Shown: in pieces, positions 41,662 through 50,416 of the stretch
How positions within the stretch are numbered: position 1 is the first letter of the stretch
Layout: each line of letters begins with the position of its first letter
Assembly (NCBI RefSeq): GCF_037381185.1
Contig: NZ_JARRQY010000008.1
Coordinates: 1-64,000, forward strand
Direction: 5' to 3'
DNA: 64,000 nucleotides
Source: Acidihalobacter_A sp037381185
Lineage (GTDB): Bacteria; Pseudomonadota; Gammaproteobacteria; DSM-5130; Acidihalobacteraceae
The notes under the pieces: generated by a model
The model's input: the letters and a program-made list of their open reading frames with translations, nothing else
Database searches by the model: none
What the model was told of the DNA's origin: nothing
Made by a program: the position numbers and the translations under genes

Positions 41662-42861
41662 ATGTCCCTGCTTTCTTCCGTCGAATTGGCCCCCCGCGAC
41701 CCGATCCTGGGTCTCAACGAAGCGTTTGCCGCCGATAACCGCACCGGCAAGGTGAATCTTGGCGTAGGCGTGTACTACGACGCCCAGGGCCGCATTCCGC
41801 TGCTGCGGGCCGTGCGCGAGGCCGAACGCATGCGCATCGAGGCGGCGCAGCCGCGCGGCTACCTGCCGATCGACGGTCTGGGCACTTACGATCAGGCCGT
41901 GCAGAAACTGCTGTTCGGCGCCGATTCGGCAGAGGTTGCCGCAGGACGCGTGGTCACTGCGCAGTCGCTGGGCGGCACTGGTGCGCTGAAGGTCGGCGCG
42001 GATTTTCTCAAGCGCCTGCTGCCCGAAGCCAAGGTCGCCATCAGCGATCCGAGCTGGGCGAATCACCGGGCGATCTTCGAGGGCGCCGGTTTCGAGGTCG
42101 TGTCCTATCCCTATTACGACGCCGCCACCCATGGCGTGAACGTCTCCGGCATGCTGGACGGCCTGCGGGCGCTGGAGCGGGGCAGCATCGTGATCCTGCA
42201 TGCCTGCTGCCACAATCCGACCGGTGTGGATCTGAGCCTCGAACAGTGGGCGCAGGTGATCGAGGTGCTGCGCGAGCGCGAGCTGGTGCCGTTCATGGAT
42301 ATCGCCTATCAGGGTTTCGGCGACGGCAACGACGAGGACGCCGCCGCCGTGCGCCTGTGCGCCGAGAGCGGGTTGTCGATGTTCGTTGCCAATTCGTTCT
42401 CGAAGTCGTTCTCGCTGTACGGCGAGCGTGTCGGCGCGCTGTCTGTGGTGACCGGCGATGCCGACGAAGCCAAGCGCGTGCAGTCGCAGCTCAAGCGCAT
42501 CATCCGCGCCAACTATTCCAATCCGCCGACGCACGGCGCGACGCTGGTTGCGACCGTGCTCAACACGCCCGAGCTGCATGCGCAATGGGTGGAGGAGCTG
42601 GGCGGAATGCGTGAGCGCATCCGCGCCATGCGCAGTGGCCTGGTCGAGCGCATCGCTGCGAACGGTGTCCAGGGCGACTTCAGCTTCATCGAACGCCAGC
42701 GCGGGATGTTCTCGTACTCCGGCCTGACGCGCGAACAGGTCGAGCGCCTGCGCGAGGAATTCGGCATCTACGCCGTCGGCTCCGGGCGCATCTGCGTGGC
42801 GGCGCTGAACGAGGCCAATCTGGATGGCGTCGCGGCGGCCGTCGCTGCGGTCAGCGCCTGA
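41662..42861 (+). CDS. tyrB: Aromatic/aspartate aminotransferase (class I, AspC/TyrB type)
   Basis: 399 residues, class I-alpha aminotransferase. The PLP lysine lies in NSFSKSFSLYGERVGAL, the cofactor-binding HACCHNPTGVD and FMDIAYQGFGDG are upstream, and the substrate-carboxylate arginine is in the C-terminal GSGRICVAALN. The opening PRDPILGLNEAFAADNRTGKVNLGVGVYYD (key NLGVGVYYD) is standard for AspC/TyrB. It could transaminate aspartate, tyrosine and phenylalanine, which would complete the pheA/tyrA pathways encoded downstream in the window. The ATG at 41662 fits the family start. Choice between AspC and TyrB is tentative. Confidence 0.88.
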   Translation: MSLLSSVELAPRDPILGLNEAFAADNRTGKVNLGVGVYYDAQGRIPLLRAVREAERMRIEAAQPRGYLPIDGLGTYDQAVQKLLFGADSAEVAAGRVVTAQSLGGTGALKVGADFLKRLLPEAKVAISDPSWANHRAIFEGAGFEVVSYPYYDAATHGVNVSGMLDGLRALERGSIVILHACCHNPTGVDLSLEQWAQVIEVLRERELVPFMDIAYQGFGDGNDEDAAAVRLCAESGLSMFVANSFSKSFSLYGERVGALSVVTGDADEAKRVQSQLKRIIRANYSNPPTHGATLVATVLNTPELHAQWVEELGGMRERIRAMRSGLVERIAANGVQGDFSFIERQRGMFSYSGLTREQVERLREEFGIYAVGSGRICVAALNEANLDGVAAAVAAVSA

Positions 42862-42934
42862 CGCCGCAATTCTGCCGTTTATCAGCCACTCCGGCCGATC
42901 GGCCGGGGTGGCTCGTTCCAGGGAGGGATGGGCC

Positions 42935-43763
42935 ATGCCCAAAGCTATACGCATCCACGAAAACGGCGGCCCCGAAGTCATGCGCTTCGAGGAAGTCGAG
43001 ATCGGCAGGCCGGGTCCGGGCGAGGTGCTGCTCAGCCAGGCGGCGGTCGGACTGAACTACATCGATGTCTATCACCGCAACGGCCTTTATCCCGTCGAAT
43101 TGCCGTCGGCGCTGGGGATGGAAGGCGCCGGCCGCATCGAGGAGGTTGGCGAAGGCGTGACCGAACTCGCTCCGGGCGATCGAGTGGCCTACGCCTCGGG
43201 ACCGCTGGGGGCCTACGCCGAGCAGCGCGTGATGTCGGCTGCGCGGCTGGTGAAACTCCCCGACGGCATTGACGACGGGTGTCACGGTGATCGGCACGGC
43301 CGGCTCCGACGAGAAAGCCGCGCTGGCCCAGGCGCACGGCTGCACGCATGTGATCAACTACCGGCGCGAGAACTTCGTCGAGCGCGTGCGCGAGCTGACC
43401 GACGACGCCGGCGTGCCGGTGGTCTACGACTCGGTCGGCAAGGACACCTGGGAGGGGTCGCTGGACTGCCTGCAGCCGCGCGGGCTGATGGTGTCGTTCG
43501 GCAATGCCTCTGGCCCGGTGCCGCCGGTCAACCTGGTGCAGCTCTCGCAGAAGGGTTCGCTGTACGTGACCCGTCCGACGCTGGCGCACTACACGGCGAC
43601 GCGCGAGGATCTGCTCGCCTGCGCCGGCGAGCTGTTCGAGCAGGTGCTGTCGGGGGCGGTGAAGATCGAGGTGAACCACACCTATCCGCTGGCCGACGCG
43701 GCCGAGGCGCATCGTGATCTGGAAGCGCGCAAGACCACAGGGTCGACGGTGTTGCTGCCTTAG
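42935..43763 (+). pseudogene. NADPH:quinone oxidoreductase (Qor-like) gene with internal deletion and frameshift
   Basis: From the ATG at 42935 the frame reads a good quinone oxidoreductase N-terminus (EVLLSQAAVGLNYIDVYHRNG, then GMEGAGRIEEVGEGV) up to LVKLPDGIDD at about 43275. There it jumps in another frame to GVTVIGTAGSDEKAALAQ and continues normally to the stop at 43763. Compared with the family, about 45-50 residues are missing at the junction, precisely the AAAGGVG nucleotide-binding segment. Loss of the cofactor motif plus the frame change means no functional enzyme. Two intact flanks indicate a recent deletion. Confidence 0.85.
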
Positions 43764-43771
43764 CCAGAGTT

Positions 43772-43809
43772 TGAGCGATCCACCCTAGCTAATCGAGGTG
43801 GATCGCTCA
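43772..43809. terminator. 13-bp perfect hairpin between convergent genes
   Basis: TGAGCGATCCACC (43772-43784) is perfectly complementary to GGTGGATCGCTCA (43797-43809), with a 12-base loop. It sits exactly between the qor remnant and mtaD and includes the mtaD stop codon. There is no T-run on either strand, so it may act as a bidirectional terminator or RNA 3'-end stabiliser. Confidence 0.55.
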
Positions 43810-45144
43810 GGTGTTCTGGATGTCAGCAGCCCCGATCCGTGTTCCCCATTCGACCGCGTTCGCCCTGATCTCGTCGATATCGAGCTGGGTCAGCTCGCCG
43901 TCGACCAGTTGCGGTTGGCCGGCGACCCAGACATGGGTCACGGCTTCGCGGCCGGCGGCGTAGACGAGTTGGGAAACCGGGTCGTAGACGGGCTGCGTTT
44001 CGATGCGGTCGAGATCGATCGCGACCAGGTCGGCGGCCTTGCCGCATTCGATGGAGCCGATTTCGTCGCCGAGCCCCAGCGCCCGCGCGCCGCTCAGCGT
44101 GGCCATGTGCAGCGCGTCGTGCGCGGGCAGGGCATCGGCGCGGCCGGCCACGCCCTTGGCGAGCAGGGCGGCGGTGCGCATTTCGTCCCACATATCGAGG
44201 TCGTTGTTGCTGGCCGCACCGTCCGTGCCCAGCGCGACGTTGACGCCGGCCGCACGCAGCTTGGCGACCTCGCAGAAACCGCTGGCGAGCTTGAGATTGG
44301 ACTGCGGGCAGTGCACCACGCTGGCGCCGCGTTCGGCGAGCAGGGCGATTTCGTCGTCCTCGAGCTGGGTCATGTGGACCGCGATGAGGTTGGGGCCGAC
44401 CAGACCCAGCCGGTCGAGCCGATCCAGCGGGCGGCAGTCGTGACGCTCCAGGTGTTCGGCGACTTCGGCGGCGGTTTCATGCACGTGGATGTGCACCGGG
44501 CGTTCCAGTTCGTCGGCCAGCGTGCGGATGCGCGACAGCGGCGCGTCCGAGACCGTGTAGGGCGCATGCGGCGCGAAACAGGTGCTGATCAGCCCTTCGC
44601 CCTTGTGCGCGTCCATGACTTCGCTCAGGCCCTTGGCGATGTACTCGTCGGCTTCGCTGGCCCAGGCGGTGGGGAAGTCGGTGACGATCATGCCGATGCT
44701 GGCGCGCATGCCCAGGCCGGCGGCGATGCGGGCGGTCACCTCGGGGAAGAAATACATGTCGTTGAAGCAGGTGGTGCCGCAGCGCAGCATTTCGGCGATG
44801 GCCAGGCGTGAACCGTCGCGCACGAAGTCGGCGCCGACCCAGCGTGCCTCGGCGGGCCAGATGTGGCCGCGCAGCCATTGCTCCAGCGGCAGGTCGTCGG
44901 CCAGCCCGCGCAGCAGGCTCATGGGGGCGTGGGTGTGCGCATTGACCAGGCCGGGGATCAGTGCATGGCCGGGCAGTTCGTGGTGTACGGCATCGGCGTA
45001 TTTCTGGTGCGCTTCCGCGGCCGGTAGAATGTCGACGATGCGCCGGCCGCGGATCGCCACGGCATGGTTGGTGAGTACCTGGCCGGCCGGAGCGACCGGA
45101 ACGATCCAGCGCGCGCTGATAAGGGTGTCTGCGTTGTTGTCCAT
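43807..45144 (-). CDS. mtaD: 5'-methylthioadenosine / S-adenosylhomocysteine deaminase
   Basis: 445-residue amidohydrolase. Metal ligands are seen as NAHTHAPMSLLRG near residue 65, then HIHVHETAAEV and GTDGAASNNDLDMWDEM (key D in GTDGAA), the MtaD/TrzA pattern. It deaminates methylthioadenosine or SAH to the inosine derivative. The ATG at 45144 fits the family N-terminus; an in-frame start 36 bases upstream adds basic unconserved residues. It is divergent from mtnA, with about 80 bases for both promoters, a methionine-salvage pairing that supports the assignment. Confidence 0.92.
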   Translation of the reverse strand: MDNNADTLISARWIVPVAPAGQVLTNHAVAIRGRRIVDILPAAEAHQKYADAVHHELPGHALIPGLVNAHTHAPMSLLRGLADDLPLEQWLRGHIWPAEARWVGADFVRDGSRLAIAEMLRCGTTCFNDMYFFPEVTARIAAGLGMRASIGMIVTDFPTAWASEADEYIAKGLSEVMDAHKGEGLISTCFAPHAPYTVSDAPLSRIRTLADELERPVHIHVHETAAEVAEHLERHDCRPLDRLDRLGLVGPNLIAVHMTQLEDDEIALLAERGASVVHCPQSNLKLASGFCEVAKLRAAGVNVALGTDGAASNNDLDMWDEMRTAALLAKGVAGRADALPAHDALHMATLSGARALGLGDEIGSIECGKAADLVAIDLDRIETQPVYDPVSQLVYAAGREAVTHVWVAGQPQLVDGELTQLDIDEIRANAVEWGTRIGAADIQNT

Positions 45145-45224
45145 GCGCGCGACAATACTGAGCCTCCGCGATTGCGGCAAGCGTTGCCGCTCCGTCCATC
45201 CGCTGTTCCAAGGAGTGTTGTCAC

Positions 45225-46256
45225 ATGTCCACCGGATACGATCAGGTCCGTCCCCTGCGTTGGGAGAACGATGCGCTGTTGATGCTCGATCAGCGCCTGC
45301 TGCCGGCCGAGGAGCGCTGGCTGGAGCTGCGCGATGCCGCCGGCGTGGCCGAGGGGATTCGTTCCATGGCGGTGCGCGGCGCGCCGGCCATCGGCATTGC
45401 CGCGGCCTACGGCGCGGTGCTGGCGGCGCGCGAGGCCGGCGGCGAGTGGGCGCGTCTGACGTCCGCGCTGGAAATGCTGGGGGCGGCGCGGCCGACGGCG
45501 GTCAATCTGGAGTGGGCGCTGCAGCATATGCGGACGCTCGCCGAAGGTGTCCCGCCAGGCGAGTGGGGGCAGACACTACTGGCAGAAGCCCACGCTCTGC
45601 ACGAGGCCGACGTGGCGGCCAACCGCAGCATGGGGCAGTTCGGCGGCGCCCTGATCGAGGGTGGTGCGGTGCTGACGCACTGCAACACCGGCTCGCTGGC
45701 GACCGGGGGCTACGGTACGGCGCTGGGGGTGATTCGCAGCGCCTGGGGCGATGGACGTATTACGAAAGTGTATGCCGACGAGACGCGGCCCTGGCTGCAG
45801 GGCTCGCGGCTAACTGCCTGGGAACTGGTGCGCGACGGCATTCCGGTTTCGCTGTTGTGCGAAGGCGCGGCGGCCAGTCTGCTGGCCGGCGGAGAAGTGA
45901 GCTGGGTGGTGGTGGGGGCGGACCGCATCGCCGCCAACGGCGACGTGGCGAACAAGATCGGTACCTATGGCCTCGCGGTGCTGGCGCGGCACCACGGCGT
46001 GCGTTTCATGGTGGTGGCGCCCACTTCGACGATCGATATGCAGACCACATCGGGGGCGGATATCCCGATCGAGGTGCGTGCAGAGGATGAGTTGCTGAGC
46101 TTCGCCGGTAAGCCGGTTGCGGCCGAAGGGGCCGGGGCCTGGAATCCGGTGTTCGACGTCACGCCTGCGGGTTTGATCGATGCCATCGTGACCGAGGCGG
46201 GTATTGTCGAGCAGCCGGATCCGGCGGGAATGCATCAGCTGTTTGGTTCTCGTTGA
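45225..46256 (+). CDS. mtnA: Methylthioribose-1-phosphate isomerase
   Basis: 343 residues of the eIF2B-alpha-like family. The signature CNTGSLATGGYGTALG (catalytic cysteine) and GADRIAANGDVANKIGTYGLA (catalytic aspartate) are both intact. RSMAVRGAPAIGIAAAYG near residue 50 is also family-specific. The enzyme isomerises methylthioribose-1-phosphate to the ribulose form in methionine salvage. The ATG at 45225 has AAGGAG about nine bases upstream. It is divergent from mtaD; later salvage genes are not in the window. Confidence 0.95.
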   Translation: MSTGYDQVRPLRWENDALLMLDQRLLPAEERWLELRDAAGVAEGIRSMAVRGAPAIGIAAAYGAVLAAREAGGEWARLTSALEMLGAARPTAVNLEWALQHMRTLAEGVPPGEWGQTLLAEAHALHEADVAANRSMGQFGGALIEGGAVLTHCNTGSLATGGYGTALGVIRSAWGDGRITKVYADETRPWLQGSRLTAWELVRDGIPVSLLCEGAAASLLAGGEVSWVVVGADRIAANGDVANKIGTYGLAVLARHHGVRFMVVAPTSTIDMQTTSGADIPIEVRAEDELLSFAGKPVAAEGAGAWNPVFDVTPAGLIDAIVTEAGIVEQPDPAGMHQLFGSR

Positions 46257-46580
46257 ATCTGGTGGATCGCTATTCTGGCGAGAAGCGTGGACCGGTGGTT
46301 TGGAGTACGGTGCTTCCAGAGCCGCCTACGCTCCGACGCGTTGGGATGCGCTGCGCGTACCCCGGTCTATTTTTCGATAGCCGAACGTGCGGCTCGGTCG
46401 TTTGAGATGCGTCCGGTTTCGATGCCCCGGTTCTCGCGGCGCTTCCCCGGCGCTTTCGCCCCTGCCGATCCCGAATCGCTTCCTGATTCGGCTACCTGGT
46501 ATTTCCTTATGCGAACGAGCTTGATTATGTCGATTGTGCTACGATGGCGGCTTGTTTTTTTAGCCAGGATTTTTGCCTGA
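46257..46580. other. Leader/intergenic region before gyrA with a 7-bp hairpin
   Basis: 324 bases without a gene. CCGAATC (46471-46477) and GATTCGG (46485-46491) form a hairpin with a seven-base loop but no T-run. TACGAT (46540-46545) is a possible gyrA -10, but TTGATT (46521) lies only 13 bases upstream of it. An eight-base T-run (46553-46561 region) precedes the gyrA start. I see no further structure that I can defend. Confidence 0.4.
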
Positions 46581-49148
46581 ATGGCTGAGTTCGCCAAAGA
46601 GCTTCTGTCGGTAAATCTCGAAGACGAAATGCGCCAGTCCTATCTCGATTACGCCATGAGCGTGATCATCGGACGAGCGCTGCCGGATGTCCGCGACGGT
46701 CTCAAGCCGGTGCACCGGCGCGTGCTGTTCGCGATGAGCGAGTTGGGTAACGACTGGAACAAACCGTACAAGAAATCGGCGCGCGTGGTCGGTGACGTGA
46801 TCGGTAAATACCATCCGCACGGCGATACCGCGGTCTACGACACCATTGTGCGCATGGCGCAGCCGTTTTCGATGCGCTACATGCTGGTCGACGGCCAGGG
46901 TAACTTCGGTTCGGTGGACGGCGACGCTCCTGCGGCGATGCGTTACACCGAAGTGCGCATGGCGCGCATCGCGCACGAGCTGCTGGCCGACCTAGACAAG
47001 GAAACCGTCGACTTCATTCCCAACTACGACGGCTCCGAGCACGAGCCGAGCGTCCTGCCGGCGAAGGTTCCGAACCTGCTGGTCAATGGTTCTGCGGGCA
47101 TCGCCGTGGGTATGGCGACGAATATCCCGCCGCACAACCTCGGCGAGGTCATCGATGCCTGCGTGGCGTTGATCGACACGCCGGAAATCGACATCGACGG
47201 GCTGATGCAGCATCTGCCCGGGCCTGATTTCCCCACGGCGGCCGTCATCAATGGTTCGCGCGGCATCGTCGAGGCCTACAAGACCGGCCGCGGCCGCATC
47301 TACCTCCGCGCCCGCTCGCACGTCGAGACCGATGCGCATTCCGGGCGCGAGGCGATTATCGTCACCGAGCTGCCGTATCAGGTGAACAAGGCGCGGCTGC
47401 TGGAGAAGATCGCCGAGCTGGTCAAGGACAAGAAGCTCGAAGGCATTGCCGAACTGCGCGACGAGTCCGACAAGGACGGCATGCGCATGGTCATCGAACT
47501 CAAGCGCGGCGAAATGCCCGAGGTGGTGCTGAACAACCTGTATCAGCACACCCAGATGCAGAACGTGTTCGGCATCAATATGGTGGCACTGGCCGACGGC
47601 CAGCCGCGCCTGCTCGATCTGAAGACGATGCTCGACGCGTTCCTGCGCCACCGCCGCGAAGTGGTTACACGGCGCACGATCTACGATTTGCGCAAGGCGC
47701 GCGAGCGGGCGCACATCTTGGAAGGCCAGGCCGTCGCGCTGGCGAACATCGACGAGGTCATCGAGCTGATCAAGGCTTCGCCGAGCCCGGCGGAGGCGAA
47801 GATCGCGCTGGTCGAGCGCGTCTGGGCTCCCGGGGCGGTCATGGACATGCTCGATCGTGCGGGCGCCGATGCGTCGCGTCCCGACGACCTCGACGACGCT
47901 TTCGGACTCAAGGACGACGGCTATCACCTCTCCGAAGTCCAGGCCCAGGCGATCCTCGACCTGCGCCTGCATCGCCTCACCGGTCTCGAGCAGGGCAAGA
48001 TCGTCGACGAGTTCAAGGCGCTGCTGGAGAAGATCGCGGATCTGCTGGACATACTGTCCAATCCGGGACGCCTGATGCAGGTTATCCGTGACGAACTGAC
48101 CGCGATTCGCGAGCAGTTCAACGACAAGCGCCGCAGCGAAATCGTCGCGCGCCAGATCGATCTGTCGCTTGAGGATCTGATCTCCGAGCAGGAAGTGGTG
48201 GTCACGCTGTCGCACACGGGCTATGCCAAGGCACAGCCGCTGGACAGCTATCGCGCCCAGCGCCGTGGCGGACGTGGCAAGGCGGCCACCAGCATGCGCG
48301 AGGAGGATTTCGTCGAAACCCTGTTCGTGGCCAATACGCACGATACGCTGCTGTGTTTTTCCAGCCGTGGCCGGGTGTACTGGCTCAAGGTCTACGAGCT
48401 GCCGCAGGCCGGGCGCGGCGCGCGCGGCAAACCGATCGTGAACCTGTTGCCGCTGGAAGGGGACGAGCGCATCAACGCCGTGCTGCCGACGCGCGAGTTC
48501 GAGGCCGATCGTTACGTGTTCATGGCCACCGCCAAGGGCACGGTCAAGAAAACCCCGCTGATGGACTTCTCGCGCCCGCGCAGTACCGGCATCATCGCCG
48601 TCGACTTGCGCGATGACGATCGTCTGATCGGCGTGGCGGTGACCGACGGGCAGCAGGACATTATGCTGTTCACCAGCGCCGGCAAGGCGATCCGCTTCTC
48701 CGAAGCGGACGTCCGTGCCATGGGCCGCACCGCCTGCGGCGTGCGCGGCGTACGCCTGGGAGAGGAACAGAGCGTCATTTCGTTGATCGTCGCCGATGCC
48801 GAGGCCAAGGTGCTGGTGGCGACCACGAACGGTTATGGCAAGCGTACGGCAGTGGCCGATTTCCCGCACCGCGGACGCGGTGGGCAGGGTGTCATCGCCA
48901 TCCAGACCTCGGAGCGCAACGGCGCCGTGATCGGAGCGATCCAGGTGAGCGACGAGGACGAGGCCATGCTGATCACCGACGGGGGCACGCTGGTGCGCAC
49001 GCCGATGGGCGACGTCTCGGTCATCGGACGCAATACGCAGGGCGTGACGCTGATCCGGCTGAGCGAAGGCGAGCGCCTCGTGCAGCTGGCGCGCGTCGAG
49101 CCTCTGGGTGAGGATGAAGCGGAAGGCGACGCCGAGGGCGATGACTGA
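46581..49148 (+). CDS. gyrA: DNA gyrase subunit A
   Basis: 855 residues, the breakage-reunion subunit of gyrase. The catalytic tyrosine is Y122 in MRYTEVRM. The quinolone-determining helix reads HPHGDTAVYD (78-87), so position 83 is threonine instead of the E. coli serine, with D87 intact. The GyrA box QRRGGRG is present in the C-terminal beta-pinwheel, distinguishing it from ParC. The C-terminus is acidic (EDEAEGDAEGDD). The ATG at 46581 gives the family N-terminus. It heads the gyrA-serC-pheA-tyrA-aroA cluster; serC follows 12 bases later. Confidence 0.97.
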   Translation: MAEFAKELLSVNLEDEMRQSYLDYAMSVIIGRALPDVRDGLKPVHRRVLFAMSELGNDWNKPYKKSARVVGDVIGKYHPHGDTAVYDTIVRMAQPFSMRYMLVDGQGNFGSVDGDAPAAMRYTEVRMARIAHELLADLDKETVDFIPNYDGSEHEPSVLPAKVPNLLVNGSAGIAVGMATNIPPHNLGEVIDACVALIDTPEIDIDGLMQHLPGPDFPTAAVINGSRGIVEAYKTGRGRIYLRARSHVETDAHSGREAIIVTELPYQVNKARLLEKIAELVKDKKLEGIAELRDESDKDGMRMVIELKRGEMPEVVLNNLYQHTQMQNVFGINMVALADGQPRLLDLKTMLDAFLRHRREVVTRRTIYDLRKARERAHILEGQAVALANIDEVIELIKASPSPAEAKIALVERVWAPGAVMDMLDRAGADASRPDDLDDAFGLKDDGYHLSEVQAQAILDLRLHRLTGLEQGKIVDEFKALLEKIADLLDILSNPGRLMQVIRDELTAIREQFNDKRRSEIVARQIDLSLEDLISEQEVVVTLSHTGYAKAQPLDSYRAQRRGGRGKAATSMREEDFVETLFVANTHDTLLCFSSRGRVYWLKVYELPQAGRGARGKPIVNLLPLEGDERINAVLPTREFEADRYVFMATAKGTVKKTPLMDFSRPRSTGIIAVDLRDDDRLIGVAVTDGQQDIMLFTSAGKAIRFSEADVRAMGRTACGVRGVRLGEEQSVISLIVADAEAKVLVATTNGYGKRTAVADFPHRGRGGQGVIAIQTSERNGAVIGAIQVSDEDEAMLITDGGTLVRTPMGDVSVIGRNTQGVTLIRLSEGERLVQLARVEPLGEDEAEGDAEGDD

Positions 49149-49160
49149 GCGGGGTTGGCG

Positions 49161-50243
49161 ATGATGCGGCGGGTCTACAACTTCAGCTCCGGCCCGGCGA
49201 TTCTGCCGCAGCCTGTGCTCGAGCAGATACAGGCCGAGCTGCTTGACTGGAACGGCACCGGCATGTCCGTGATGGAAATGTCCCACCGCGGCGAGGCCTT
49301 CGTTTCCATCGCCGAGCGTGCCGAGGCGACGCTGCGTCGTCTGCTCGGGCTGCCGTCCAACTACAAGGTGCTGTTTTTGCAGGGTGGAGCCACCGCGCAG
49401 TTTTCAATGGTGCCGATGAACCTGCTGCGCGGCGCCTCGGCGGATTTCATCGATACCGGCATCTGGTCCAAGAAGGCGATCGCCGAAGCGGGGCGGTACG
49501 GCAGCGCACGGGTGGCCGCCAGCGCCGAGTCCGACGGTTTCAATCACGTACCCGAGCAGACCTCTCTAGAGCTTGACGGGCAGGCCGCCTATCTTCACTA
49601 CACGCCCAACGAAACCATCGGCGGTGTGGAGTTCGGCTACGTGCCGGACAGCGGGACGGTGCCGCTGGTGGCGGATATGTCGTCGACGATGCTTTCGCGC
49701 CCGCTGGATATCTCGCGCTTCGGTCTGATCTATGCCGGCGCCCAGAAGAACCTTGGGCCGGCCGGTCTCACGCTGGTCATCGTGCGCGAGGATTTGTTTC
49801 ACGAGCCGATGGCAGGTACGCCGAAGGTGTTTGACTATCGCGTGTACGCCGACAATGGTTCGATGTACAACACGCCTCCCACCTTTGCCTGGTATGCCGC
49901 GGGCCTGGTTTTCGAGTGGATCGAGGCCGAGGGTGGCTTGCAGGCAATGGGAGAGCGCAACCGGCGCAAGGCGCAGAAGGTCTACGATGTGCTGGACGCC
50001 TCCTCGCTGTACCGTGCGAAGGTCCGGGCGGACAGCCGCTCGTGGATGAATGTCACATTCACGCTGGCCGACGAGACGCTGGAGGCGAGTTTCCTGGCCG
50101 GGGCCGAGGCGGCGGGGATGAGCGATCTCAGGGGACATCGTTCGGTTGGCGGTATACGCGCAAGCCTTTACAACGCCATGCCGGAGTCCGGTGTGGACAT
50201 GCTATGCGAATACATGCGTGAGTTCGAACGATCGCAGGCTTAG
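49161..50243 (+). CDS. serC: Phosphoserine aminotransferase
   Basis: 360 residues, class V aminotransferase of serine and pyridoxine synthesis. It begins RVYNFSSGPAILP, typical of SerC, with MEMSHRG, LFLQGGATAQFSMVPMNLL (phosphate-binding GGA) and the PLP lysine in YAGAQKNLGPAG. The ATG at 49161 is chosen; the next codon is also ATG. It is 12 bases after gyrA and is followed after 173 bases by pheA, the order seen in pseudomonads and relatives. Confidence 0.96.
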   Translation: MMRRVYNFSSGPAILPQPVLEQIQAELLDWNGTGMSVMEMSHRGEAFVSIAERAEATLRRLLGLPSNYKVLFLQGGATAQFSMVPMNLLRGASADFIDTGIWSKKAIAEAGRYGSARVAASAESDGFNHVPEQTSLELDGQAAYLHYTPNETIGGVEFGYVPDSGTVPLVADMSSTMLSRPLDISRFGLIYAGAQKNLGPAGLTLVIVREDLFHEPMAGTPKVFDYRVYADNGSMYNTPPTFAWYAAGLVFEWIEAEGGLQAMGERNRRKAQKVYDVLDASSLYRAKVRADSRSWMNVTFTLADETLEASFLAGAEAAGMSDLRGHRSVGGIRASLYNAMPESGVDMLCEYMREFERSQA

Positions 50244-50247
50244 CGAA

Positions 50248-50271
50248 CGGTTACGTTGACGCGCGTAACCG
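50248..50271 (+). promoter_or_regulatory. 8-bp hairpin between serC and pheA
   Basis: CGGTTACG (50248-50255) pairs perfectly with CGTAACCG (50264-50271) around an eight-base loop just after the serC stop. No T-run follows, so it is more likely a processing or pause site than a terminator. No leader peptide rich in Phe codons was found before pheA. Confidence 0.35.
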
Positions 50272-50416
50272 GGCTACACTTTGTGCTCGGTGTCTGGCGG
50301 GCTGAGGGACACGGCTCCGGCGGTATGCCCAGCAACATGAACAGACTCTGGAATTCCTACACGCCATCCCGCGCGTCGCGGGGGGAACCAAAAACACCAA
50401 GGTGACGGTAGACATC

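Noticed and set aside
46992..49286. 764-codon minus-strand open frame
   Set aside because: Mirror frame of gyrA and the start of serC with no protein-like features.
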